Source: Batillaria attramentaria (taxonomy: Eukaryota > Mollusca > Gastropoda > Batillariidae). From it: a DNA stretch of 64,000 nt. The position numbers were made by a program, and so were the translations under genes. This document shows, one piece after another, positions 49,237 to 62,800 of the stretch. Under the pieces are notes generated by a model. It made no database searches. It saw only the letters and a list, made by a program, of their open reading frames with translations, and was not told where the DNA came from. The DNA is taken from assembly GCA_018292915.2 (NCBI GenBank), contig JACVVK020000211.1, positions 167,001 through 231,000 on the forward strand. Reading direction: 5' to 3'. The number at the start of each line of letters is the position of its first letter. The first letter of the stretch is position 1.

Positions 49237-52200
49237 TCACAGAATCCCACAGAGTTTGCTCCCTTCTTGACAGGTGTCACCAGAGGGCACCATGACTTTG
49301 GTGACGGTACTGATGTTGTGGGCGGGCAGTGCGGACGGTGGAGGTGGCGGCTCGATAGCAGGACGTGCCGGTGGATCGTACAGGAAGTGAGACTTGTTGA
49401 AGAGACTCTCTCGGGATACTCTGCGACTGTAAAAAAATAGACATCACACTTGGAATGAATACTGAGCATGTCTGCTGATCTATGATTTTCACCATGTTTA
49501 GAAAAAAGGACAGTTTAGACACCAGTACCTGTGACCAGTATGAACATCGTGGGAAATAACTCCCTTTGTGCTAAACAACTTGATGGAACTTCAGCACATC
49601 CTAAATAATGCCCAAGTCAAACCTGCACTTTCTCTTATCTTACCTAGGAGTAGCATCAGATTCTTGAACAATGGTTGGTCGAGAAATCTCATTGTCCTTG
49701 ACAATGGCTCGTTGGCTGATGTCCACGATGTCCCCACCACCACAGTCATGAATTATGTTGTCGGTCACTGTACTTGCTGCAACCATCGGCCCCACTCTCA
49801 CTGCTGGCCCTGCTGTACTTTGGATTCGGTTTCCAACCACCTGCAAAGATCAAAACAGTAAAGAGTGAGTGCACAGTGGTGTTAAAATATTACCCATCCA
49901 GTGTACATGTTTAACCCGCAGGGGAAAAGGAAGAGAGGCCGGCCTTGCAACAGCTGGAGGTGGGACACTGAGGCAGAGCTATGCAAGCAGGGGATCAACT
50001 GGGCTGGAGTGGCAAGAGTAGCCCGGAGGAGAGTGCGATGGCGAAGAGTCATCGATGGCCTATGCTCCACTTGGAGCCATGGGTCTTAGTGTACGTGTTT
50101 GACAGGGACAGCTTGCTTCGCAAAAAGGTTTTTGTTACAGTTGATCTGAGCCAGAGCTGCGAGGCTACAGCAAACATGTTATTGTTGTCTTTGTCATAGT
50201 TAATCAGGGAACACGGGCTTGACGCAAAGGCTCTTGTTACTGTTGACACTGTATACATGGATTATATTTAGCCATGTAAGTGCCTGTCATTCTCTTTGGC
50301 AACAAACATACAATCTCCAAAGACAGAATGTGGCTGCCCACATCATGACGTATCTGAAAATGATCACACATACAATGCTCCCATCCAAAAGGATGCTGTT
50401 CCTGGGAGTGTTCTGCTCAGTGACAGCAACAACAGAAGCAGCAGCAGCAGGGAACGCCATAAAGACATTACTTTCACATCACATACTGTGTCTAACATGA
50501 CACCCAGTTTCACATCACAGTGCATAAGCTGGTAACAGCTGTTGTCTACATTAGCGCCATGACTGCTAGCTAACTGACGCCTACGAAAGAAAGTAACTCA
50601 CCTTGTTCGAGTGCTTGCTCTCAAGAATGATGCCCCCTGTGTGGTTGCCGACCACATCATTCTCCATGATGTCAGCGTTGCTATGACAGTGTATCCCGCA
50701 GTCACGGTTGTCATAGATTCCATTCCCTGCCACTTGCATCTGTAAGAGAGTAGTTACACCTAATAAAGTATATGACTGAGATACGGAAACACTCGTGCAT
50801 CTCTCAGTGTGGTATCAGATTCATATCAGGTCACACCAGGTATGACCCACAGGAGTAGATGCACCACTGGGGTATGGACATGTGTGAGGTAGTCCGAATG
50901 TGATTGCTACTTTGAAAAGGAGAATAAAGTAATATGACAATTAACAACCTAACCCTGACAGCAGACACTAACCCAGACACTAACCCAGACACTAACCCAG
51001 ACACTAACCCAGACACTAACCCAGACACTAACCCAGACACTAACCCAGACACTAACCCAGACACTAACCCAGACACTAACCCAGACACTAACCCAGACAC
51101 TAACCCAGACACTAACCCAGACACTAACCCAAACTTCTAACTTTTTTCCCCTTTACTTCTTAATTGGCATTTGTACACAGGACTACAGACATTCAACAAC
51201 AAGAACAGCGACATACACAATGTACAGTGAGAACACAGTTGGTGTAAAATGTATGGCAGACAGGTTGAAGATAGCATTACTAAATTAGCAAACCAAAACT
51301 CCAACTTCACCAATTTTCACCGCATTTAATTGCTTTTTCATTAAAGCCTTTTTTGGGGGGAAAATCGTGCACATGTGCGTACCTCGGCAGGGCATCTGTT
51401 TAGCTGGGTTTATTTACACCAATGAATGAAAACCTTGGTCCATGATTTATATTTCTCCTGTCTCTGCTGGTTGGCACGACCAAAATAGGTCATACAAACC
51501 ACATCCTGAAACAGGTGGGTGGGTGGGGTGGGAGTTTTAACGTCCTTCTCCACCACAAAAGGGTGATATCAAAGACGGGGCAACGAGAAAAAGGCCAGCA
51601 CAAATATTTGGCCCCAGCCGGGATTCAAACTCACGACCCGAGCACTGAAAGTCCAAACGCTCTACCATTCGGCCACCCCGGCTCCCCTCCTGCAACAGGT
51701 CAGAGAATAGCTGGACACTAGACTTACACATGAGGCTTGCGCAATGATGACACCGCAGCCTCGGTTACTGCTGATGCTGTTGCCACAGAGAGAGACCGGT
51801 GCGTCCTGGTTGACCCATAACCCATCATGCTGATTTGCGTAGATGGCGTTGAACATGATGTCCACCGTGTCTCCCAGTTCCACAGCCACTCCTCTTCCTG
51901 TGTGACATTGAAGTTTACAGGACATTCAGGCAGAGATCAAACACAATACTGAAGAAGGATAAAGAATAAATAAGCCTGAAATAGAAAGTAGTTGTACAGA
52001 GAATTACGTTCTGAGGTAAACTACTTCATTAAGAACTTTGTAGTTTACAAATGTGTCTTGAACCGGTTACTCAGGATGATTCTCTTTCATCAGTTTTGCA
52101 TCGTTACTTTACATGAATTCATTCTACTCCGACTCCAAGCTCTTAGCAAAAATCACAATCGGTCTCTGGCAAGAGAGAACTGCCTCTGCAGGCAGAGTGT

Positions 52201-55200
52201 GGTTGAGGGAACTTGAAAAAACAGCCACACACACAACACTCTCGTCCGAAGGGATGAACCTGGGAGTGTTCACCGCAGGACAGCACCATCAGCACCACCA
52301 CCAAAACAAACAAACAAACAAACAAACAGTGACAAGAAGAAGAAGTAAACAGCCTGAAAGGTTCTGTACCAGCATTATGATAGATGTTGTTGTGCTGGAC
52401 AGTGGTGTGCGAACACTTGGGTCGTGGGGTGGGCACATCGCCATCCAATGAGTCGAGAGCACTGACGCTCCTGGCCATGGGGTCTGTACTGTCCGAGCCC
52501 GCAGGCAAAAGATGGCTTCCCTCATGCTGAATGTCCTGTTGATGAAAACGGGGAAAATGTGCATGTGGGGGCCTGTTTCATACAATATTTCTTTCCATTC
52601 AAGCCTGTTGCAACAGCCAAAATTATGTGGGGAGTGGGTGGGGGGGGGGGGGGGAGTTGACCACATGATTCAAAGCTATACAGTTTTCCTTTCCATCCAA
52701 GTTGTGTCCCTCTGTTCATGGTGGCTTCGACTTCAAGATGGAAAACCTGGAGATAAACCCTGGTAATCTGCCTGCCTCTGAGCCACTTTTACAATGAATG
52801 AGAGGATAGATGGATGCAATTCTACCATTATCTGGAAAAAGGCTTAAGCATCACTGATTTAATAAGCACATAGGCCCTTCTCCAACTAACAGTGGGAGTG
52901 TAGGCGACATAATGAAACACTGTACTCACTGTTTTGTTGACCATCATGACGCCAGTGTCACCGTTGTTGCTGATCTGGTTGCCATGGATGTAAGGTCGAC
53001 TTGCGCTCATGAGCCAAACCCCACACCCAGCATTGTCTACAAAGTTGGCAAATTTCAAGGTGTTATTGAGTATGTTTTTCAGAGCTTCTACACAAAAGAC
53101 CACAAAGTGAAGATATTCTGATATAAATACGAGATTTCAAACTGAAGCAAAATTCTAATTAAATTAAACTAACTTCTCTTGGTAATTTTCAAAGGTAAAA
53201 TTGTAAACATAAAAATACAAGACTTGCAAAAAAAGCAAACAGTATAAATCAACTACGCAGACGATAATCATATGATCTGAGTGTGATGAAAGAAAAGAAA
53301 AAAAGAACATTCACGACCCAGGATAAAAATTACAATAAAGACAGCAAGAGACGTAATTTTCAGAGGAAAAATGTAAACATAAAAAATAAGACTTGCCAAA
53401 AAAGCAAACAGTACAAATCAACTACGCAGATGATAATCATATGATCTGAGTGTTAACAAAGAAAAGAAAAAAAGAACATTCACGACCCAGGATAAAAATT
53501 ACAATAAAGACAGCAAGAGACGTAATTTTCAGAGGAAAAATGTAAACATAAAAAATAAGACTTGCCAAAAAAACAAACAGTACAAATCAACTACGCAGAT
53601 GATAATCATATGATCTGAGTGTGATGAAAGAAAAGAAAAAAAGAACATTCATGACCCAGGATAAAAATTACAATAAAGACTTCAAGAGACGTAATTTTCA
53701 GAGGAAAAATGTAAACATAAAAAATAAGACTTGCCAAAAAAACAAACAGTACAAATCAACTACGCAGATGATAATCATATGATCTGAGTGTGATGAAAGA
53801 AAAGAAAAAAAGAACATTCATGACCCAGGATAAAAATTACAATAAAGACTTCAAGAGACATAATTTTCAGAGGAAAAATGTAAACATAAAAAATAAGACT
53901 TGCCAAAAAAACAAACAGTACAAATCAACTACGCAGATGATAATCATATGATCTGAGTGTGATGAAAGAAAAGAAAAAAAGAACATTCATGACCCAGGAT
54001 AAAAATTACAATAAAGACTTCAAGAGACATAATTTTCAGAGGAAAAATGTAAACATAAAAAATAAGACTTGCCAAAAAAACAAACAGTACAAATCAACTA
54101 CGCAGATGATAATCATATGATCTGAGTGTGATGAAAGAAAAGAAAAAAAGAACATTCATGACCCAGGATAAAAATTACAATAAAGACTTCAAGAGACATA
54201 ATTTTCAGAGGAAAAATGTAAACATAAAAAATAAGACTTGCGAAAAAAACAAACAGTACAAATCAACTACGCAGATGATAATCATATGATCTGAGTGTGA
54301 TGAAAGAAAAGAAAAAAAGAACATTCACAACCTAGGATAAAAATTACGATAAAGACTACAAGAGATGTGATTAAAAAAAAATAATTTTTTTACTACTTTA
54401 TTGATTTCTCTGTACCTGAGATGACATTGTTCTCAATAGTTCCTTGACCCTGATCACCGATGACAATGCCGTCTCCGAGACCGTTGGTTATGGTGTTCCT
54501 GCACACCATGGGGCAACTGCCGCGGCGAATATCCACTCCACCCCACTGGTTACCACTGATTGTGTTGTCTGTTGACATTAAAACCAAAGAAATCCATTAA
54601 TGTCACCACAGTCATGATTGTAACTGAACATATCTCAATGCATGCTTTCAGGGTTTTTTTTTTTTCTTTTTTTATACTTTATTGTCCCTTTCGAGAAATT
54701 CGGGCTGCTTCCCCTGGGATCAGCGCTTCTGAGGTGCAGCGCCACCCAATACCTATCTGATTTTTCAATTTTGCAGGGGAAGGAAAGCCAGATAACTGTG
54801 AGAGAAACCCCTGTTGAGCAGCCTGGTAGCTAGAAAAAAAACGGTAACACATATCACAATCTCGGCCTGGGCTCGAACCCATGTTTCATTGCCGTGACAG
54901 CGGTGACGGCCATTAAGCAGTGCAGTGGATAAGTCTGACACACTACCTACTAGACCACTGCTCACCCCAGTTCAAATGCACCCCTATACTCTACGAAAAA
55001 GCCCTGATAAAAAAGCTGGGCTACTGTACCTTGTGTTACAAGACTGACTCTTTCATCTTACTGTGCTTTTGATGATGTACAACACTTGTAGAGCGCGGAG
55101 TTCTGCTTTGAAAAGCACTCAATGCGCTTTTTGCTCATGCACACACAAACATTCACATGCACACATTTATACACATCAATACAGGCGGTGGAGTTTGAAC

Positions 55201-56797
55201 TTAAAGATGAAAAGCTAGTTTGGAAAGATGTGTTTTGAGTTCTGCCTTAAACTGTAGGAGGGAAGGGATGTTTCTCAGAGAAGATGGCAAGGAGTTCCAA
55301 ACGTGGGGGGCACTATACCTGAAAGAACGTTGGCCAAATGTTTTGAGGCTGACCCGGGGGGACCTTAAGAAGCTTTTCTGAGGATGAGCGGAGAGTGCGG
55401 GACGTGGTGAGCTTATCAGAAAGGTACTGGGGAAGTGACTGGTCAAAATGACGGATTGCGTTTGTACAACATAAAGATGCTCACCGCTTGATTAAAAAGA
55501 AGAAGAAAAAACGCTCACCAAAAATGAATCCTCTGCCTCCTTCATTCACTGCCACTCCAGCTGCTCGGCCATCATAGATGTGGTTCTCACTAAAACACCA
55601 AAACACAAAGTGATGTTGTGATGGTGATGCCATGTCAGGTTTACGTGCTGACGATCCCTTCATAATTTTTTTGTTGCTTTTTTGCTGCCCCAACTTTTTG
55701 CCAGCTCCAGTGGTGTTCCTCCCAGGTCATGGATGGAATCCACGGAGGGCTCGAAAGCTAGGGCAATTTTTATTATGCATGATGATGGAGATGAGGATGA
55801 TGGTAAGATGATGCTATGAAGGCCCATGTGGTTTGGGACTGCGGGACGGGAGCCAACCTAGGTTGGAAAAATCATGCTTGCCTTGGCTGTGACTTGAACC
55901 CGGGTCTCCCGGTCCATGGTCCGAAGTGCTAACCACTGCACTACAGGGGCTGGTTTTCTATGGTTTAACAGTATTTTTACAGAAAGATCAGTCAATCTTG
56001 ATTTTCCCTTATTCGAGAGAAAAGTCTTGAGAAGGCAAAAACCTCTGATACTGGCTTTCTCTCAAGTGAGAAAAGTTGAGACGTCTGTCTTATTTGTCCA
56101 CCTCAGAACACGAGAAGTACAATTCAACTGTCACTTATAGACATAAAAACCCCTGCAATCATTTACGATATATTAAAAAAAAAAAAGAAAAAAAAAAAAG
56201 ATGAGTTACCAACCTGACAGTAGGGTTGCCCCCATACAAAATGTAGATACCAGCCTCCGTGTTGGAGAAAATGTCGTTGTTGCGAATCTGACCACGGCCA
56301 CTGCCTAGCACCACAATCCCTGATCGCTTACCATGATGAACTCTGTTGTACTGCAACAGACAGAGAATTTGATAACAAACTTCTTCATGAGGAAATGTTA
56401 GTAATTTTAAACTGATTTTTTTCTGCCGCTTTCTGTGAAAGACACTGGACAAAAATGGCTTAAGTACCTGCTCTCTTTATGTGAACTTGGTACTTGTACT
56501 GTAAGATGCCAAATGCAATGAGGGGAGCCGGGGTAGCCGAATGGTAGAGCACTGGACTTCCAGTTCTCGGGTCTTGAGTTCGTATCCCGGCTGGGGCCAA
56601 ATATTTGTGCTGGCTTTTTCATCGTTGCCCAGTCTTTGATATCACCCGTATGTGGTGGAAAAGGACGTTAAAACCCCCAAACACCCACCCACCCACCAGC
56701 TGCAATGAAGTGCATGTACTGAAAGAAATCTGGGTGCAATTTCCAGAGTGTATGTACATCAAACAACACCTGGGTATATCTATCCCAACTCACACGC

Positions 56798-56829
<32 letters not shown>

Positions 56830-57587
56830 TCTCACAGTAACTCACCTGAATGATTGGGTCAGCACTTTTCCTGATGTCGATACCAGCTTCGTTGTTGGAG
56901 TGAATGTCATTGCCTGCAAAATTGTAAACCAGAGATTTGGTAGTCACTTCAGCTGTTAGCATGGAAAAGCATGCCGCAGAAGACGGTTTAACCTTTTCCC
57001 TACTGAAATAATAGAAACAGAACCCATCATTAATGAGTGTCAAAAGCTGCCTCACCTGGTTAAGGACAAACAAACAAACAAACAAACAAACAAACTGCCC
57101 CTGCTGTATATATGAAGCATGCACCAGAGGTTGCGCTGGCGTTTTGAATTTTGCAATAGAAAAAGCAAGGAGTCAGTAAAGATGTGTATGGCACTTTAAA
57201 AAATGCATACACGTCTGACAGAAGGTTCTGCTTTTTTATGACATCAGCCTGTGAAGGAAACCAAACTGCCACAAAGTTGCACAGAGCACTTCCTGTTGTC
57301 ACGTAACTGGCTAGTGACCAGTGTAATCCAACATATGTCGTGCACCAGTGACCGCCAACTGGTTCTATTTGACAAGGGATTAGCCCAGTAAGCTGGGATG
57401 CTGTCAAAGCCATTTCAAAATACGTATGCTGAAGTCCCTTGAAAATGTGCCGGGCATCCCCAAAATGCAATATATATATATGCCCCCCACCACCCCCCAC
57501 TCTCCTCCATGCAATAAATAATTATAATAATAATAATGAATACAGTTTATATAGCGCCTATCTGTTTTCTATGAAACACTCTTTGCG

Positions 57588-57638
<51 letters not shown>

Positions 57639-59787
57639 CGAGTGCTGATGAAAAAGTGGTCGGACTACAGCTCAAAAGCTTGCCTAAAGAGGTAGGTCTT
57701 TAAATGGGCTTTGAATTGAGTCAGCGTGGGAAGATCCCTAATGGTGACAGGTAAAGCGCACCAGACAGAGGGGGCGGCGTAAGAAAATGAACGACCGCCA
57801 GCTGACTTCAGAGTTGTTTTTGGAACCTTTTAACAGTTTTTCTGGTGATGAACGGAGATTATAATAATAATAATAATAATGAGAATTTGTCTGGCGCCCA
57901 ACCTCCTGCTGGAGCTCTGGGCGCCTCACAACAGTAGAGTGGCAATACATACACATGAAATACACGTCACATACACGCTACATACACACAGCGATGATAC
58001 ATCTTAACACGACATCGTAAAATGACAATGATGGTGACAGTAAACACAATCCATAATGCACACTGTATGGTATGAGTTTGTTGAAACTTGTTACTAGCAA
58101 AAAAACATGCCATTGGTTAACATATGGCTGTATGCATCCTTGAGTGCGAGCTGTGATGATTTTGTAATTTGTATTCTTCCGCAGAAGTTTTGGGGTACAG
58201 AACGACAGTTTATAAGCTGACCTGTGATCAAGCCTGACGCTGCCAGGCGCATAAAAATCCCTGAGGTTCTGCAGTGGTGGATACGATTTTTCAGTACCAG
58301 CACCTGCAAAAATAAACAACGGAAACAATTCAGTATCCTACACACCCATTTCATGATATCACAAAATACTAACTTCTGCGACAAGTGAGGGAGAATGGGC
58401 AGAAGTGTGTGTGTGATTGGTAGGGCCGTTCATTCGGGCCGATCGTTCGGGATTCTCCCCGGGTACTCCAGCTTCCTCCCGCTCTGCTTTGGAAATGTTC
58501 AGCCCCTCAAATTTGAAAAATAAATGCAATTCTGAATTCCGAAATTTAAATAGGTGAGCTGACCCTTCGCACCACATGACTGTAATGTGTTTATGTCCAG
58601 TGTGTGAGAGAATGCGTGTGATTCACGTGAGTGTGTGTACTGGGTTCAGTTCGCGGCGCTTTGACCTGATTCATGAAATTGGGTGAAGCGCCCATACAAT
58701 ACTCATTATTATTATTAGGAGTTTGGTGTGGAAAGTACCTTCATGTAATCACAGCCACTTATTCAGAACTAGAGAGGCAGAAGCCTCCATGGCTCCCTTG
58801 TGACACAGGTCAAGGTCATTCACAAAAGTATGTTTGTAGAGCTCTTATCACTATCCAGTATCATGCTAAGTGATGTGTCTGGCGCTCTGAGATCCTGGCA
58901 ATATTACAATTTTCCCCAAAACAGTTTGTACAGCCTTGACCTTTGGTCAAAGTCATTCAAAAGAGATCTCATCAATGTCTATCATCATGCCAAGTTTGAT
59001 GCCTCTAGCATTTGTAGTTCCTCCGAAAACAGTAATGTTAAAATTCACAACAGACAGCTTTAATGACCTTGACCTTCAGTCAAGGTCATTCAGAAAGGTA
59101 GGTCTCATTGCTGTCTATCATCACGCCTCATTTGGTGCCTCTACTGTTTGTTGTTTTGAAGAAAATGCCAAGGTTAAAGTTCCCCCCCCCCCAAAAAAAA
59201 AAAAAAAAAAACGCTTGCGTGACCTTGACCTTGACTAAAAGTCACTGAACACAGGTATGTCTGTAAAGGTGCTGCCAATGTCAATCATCGCACATAGTTT
59301 GATGCTTCTGATTCTTCTAGATACTGATAAAATGCAAATGTAAAATTTCCGAACAGTTTCAATGACCTTGACCTTCAGTCAAGGTCATTTAAGATGGTAT
59401 GTGTGCATAGGTCTTATCACTGTCTATCAGCATGCCAGGTTTGGCACCTCTGCTGTTCATTGTTTCTGAGAAAATGCCAATGTTAAGGTTTCACAAAACT
59501 ATCTTGTACGGCCTTGACCTTGACAGAAGGTCACTGACTACATGTATATCTGTAAAGTTCTTATCAATGTCTATCATCATGCAAAGTTTAAAACCTCTGG
59601 CATTTGTAGATTACGAGAAAATGCCAATGTAAAATTTTCAAACAGAGAGCTTTAGTGACCTTGACCTTGGGTCAAGGTCATTCAAAATGATATGTTTTGA
59701 AAGGTCTTGTGCTAGTCTATCAGCATGCCAAGTTTGGTGCCTCTACTGTTTGTAGATTCTGAGAAAATGACAACGTTAAAGTTTTCT

Positions 59788-59873
<86 letters not shown>

Positions 59874-62800
59874 GGGTTAATACATAGACTCCCATTGTTA
59901 CACAAGGGAGCCAAAAATCAAATCACAGTCATCATGTTATCCACTATCCTGGATAAAAGACATCAAGTGTCCATACAAGCACTGATTCTAGTACAGTAGC
60001 GCTAATATGTACCCGTGAATTCTGAATGCAGCGAATCCCATAGCTGACGTTGCTGATGTCACACTCGGAGACGAGGGCGTGACCTTGGAGACTGACCATG
60101 ACCCCTCCTTTGCTGTGGATCATGCGACACTGATGGATCAGGCAACCTCGCACTTTGTTCACGTAGGACAGCACACCTTCATCCTGTGAGGCACTGAAAA
60201 ACAGATATGGCAGGTGATTTCAAATCATCTGAGCTGGTACTAGTACATGGCAGCTGATTTCAAATCATCAGGCTCCGCATGTAGAAGTCGAGGTTAGGGA
60301 TTTTAGCCGCAGGTCAGAGTCTAACCTCGAACTAAACTAGCTCTAGGGTTAAATTTTCTGTTGTTTTATGTTTTATCAGGAAGCGGGCCCATTCCAACAA
60401 GATGCCTAAGCCGTTATAGAAGGATTTATTTCTTCCTTCTTCACCTCCTTTTTTATATAATTGTTTTGTTTGTTTGTTTCTTTTGTCCTAGTCTGGGTTA
60501 GGTTAAATTAACCTCGACTTTTACATACGGGCCCTGAGCTGGTACTAGTAGAATGAACAAGACATGCGTGGACTGGAGTTTTATAAATACATGTATTACA
60601 CAAGTGATATACACCTGTAAGTGACTCTAACCTGAAATGACCCATAGTTGTGATGAGGTCAAAATATAAACGGAACACTGTTCTTATTGTTGACGGTAAG
60701 TGTGGGGCACACATGCATCTGCAGGTGAGGAATGACAAAAATGTGGGAATGTGCAAGATGTGTTTCATGTCTGTGGTGTTGGAGTGGTGTACTGTCTTTT
60801 GCATTTTCAACAACAAAAAAATCAGGAAAATGGTTGATGTACCTTGTTTTAGCCGTAGAATGCAAAGATTGTAAACCAGAAACGTATGATTCGCCCAGCT
60901 AATTTGCTGACTTTATTACCTGAAAGTGATGGGACGCGTAGTCTGGCTGCAGATCGACCCAACATCCGCGCTGACTGCGTTTGCAGACAGAGACGCCTCA
61001 AGATGCTTCTGTCTGAGGTGTGGCAGCATGATCACAGACTCTTCGCCGTCCGAACAGTCGTACATGTGGTCAGCGTGATAGAACCCTTCAACGTCAGAGT
61101 CTTCATCACTGGAGCTGCTGCTGTTGTTGCCATGGTTAGACCCTGGGGAATTCAATGACAGTCCACATGAATTTGATGAAAAAGACCCACATGGAGGTTC
61201 AGTTAGTCTCCTTACTTATCTATGGTCTGTACAGGGATGAAAGGGGTGGTCATATGCAGCTGCCGATTCCCCCCCCCCCCCCCCTTTTTTTTTCGAGTCT
61301 GATTTATCGTGCCCCTTCATTTTTCTCCTCAGGCTCTTTTACTTCGTTTGGTTGGGGGGACTGATCGGACTCTAGGATCTCCAAAAGTTTGGCACCTCTT
61401 AGTTAAATCTGCCCCCCCCCCCCCCCCCCCCCCTTCAATCACAGAGATACAGTCAGTATTGTCAGTTGACGAGATACACCCGAACATACCTCCTCCACTT
61501 GACCCTCCTGATTCCAATTCATCAAGGATGGAGAGGTCATCATCGCTGCTGCTAGAACCACGGCGACTACTGTGATACGACCCCCGTGACCTGCGATCTG
61601 CCCCATCATCCTTTGCGCCGCCGACAGCCCCCTCTTCTGCTGCAGGGTGGTGTTGGTGATGTCGGTGGTGGTTGTGATGGTGATGGTTGTCATGACGATG
61701 AGGATGGTTGTTATGGTGATGGCCGTCGTGGTGATGATGGTGGTGGTGATGATGGTGATGGTGGTGGTGGGGGTGTTCCAAAACGGGAGGATTCTGCTGG
61801 AGCATGTAAGCCTTGCCATCGTTGCGTACGCAAGGTTCTGCACCACTCAGAGTTACGTCGCCACCGAGACCCCTCTCACCCTCTCTCGAAATCAGAAAGG
61901 TTTCGTCAGCTGCTTGATCAGTGCAGCAAGTAGCACAACCCTGAGAAACATCGGGACTGAGTAATTCCTGAGGCAAGTCTGGCAAAGCAACAGTTTTTGC
62001 ATCGTTTTCTTGCGAGACAGAAGAGGAACTTTGGTCAAACTGGGGAGGATTTCCTGCATTATTACGTTCTGCCGAATCAAGCACACCATTGCAGTCACTG
62101 CACTGCGCACCGCTTTTTGGCACTGCATCCACTAATGTGGGAGCACTTTCTTCAGGGCAATCGGGTTTGGCACAATCATTTGAGGACGTGGGAGCGTCTC
62201 TGGCAAATTTTTCACACAGGTGGTTTTGATTCTTGGACACGTCAAAAGATTTCGACCTCTCCCTGGACGGAAATTCAGCCGACGCGGCAGGACCGGTCTT
62301 CTTTGCATCGCTAACAGTCTCCTCTTGTTTCTTCAGGTCAAGATCCTGAGATTCTCTGCTTCTCTCGTGCACACCTTTGCTACGTGCAGCGTGCCATTCC
62401 TGCGTTTCATCATTGATTTCTAACCAGTGGTCTTCTTCTGCTTGTGGCTGATGCAATTTTGCGTCGTCTTCTCTTCTGCCCTCTGCAGTCTTGATGTGAT
62501 CAGGGTTGGTACTGCTTCTGCGCCGTCCGAGTACTTCACTGTCTTTGCTAGCTGAAGCACATGCACCACAGTGGAACTGCTGTGTTCTGGAGAGTACACA
62601 GCCTTCTTTGCAAGTGTCGCCATTGCTGATGGTGTATTCTTGCTGACACCGTGTACATTTACGATGCTTTGCAAAACCACTGTTTGTAACACTGTGGCCG
62701 TAGCTTCCTCCTGTACCATGAAAGCCATGAGCGTACACGCTTCCACCGTGCACACCGTGTTCTCTAATATCAGCAGCGTTCATGGTAGGATCGTGATGAC

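Noticed and set aside
50831..51140. Repeating Asn-Pro-Asp-Thr and Ser-Gly-Leu-Val open frames
   Set aside because: They arise from a 12-bp minisatellite inside an FBXO10 intron without splice signals or family similarity.
61586..61964. Plus-strand Gly/Asp/Val-rich open frames opposite the FBXO10 polyhistidine tract
   Set aside because: They are antisense shadows of the His-rich exon.
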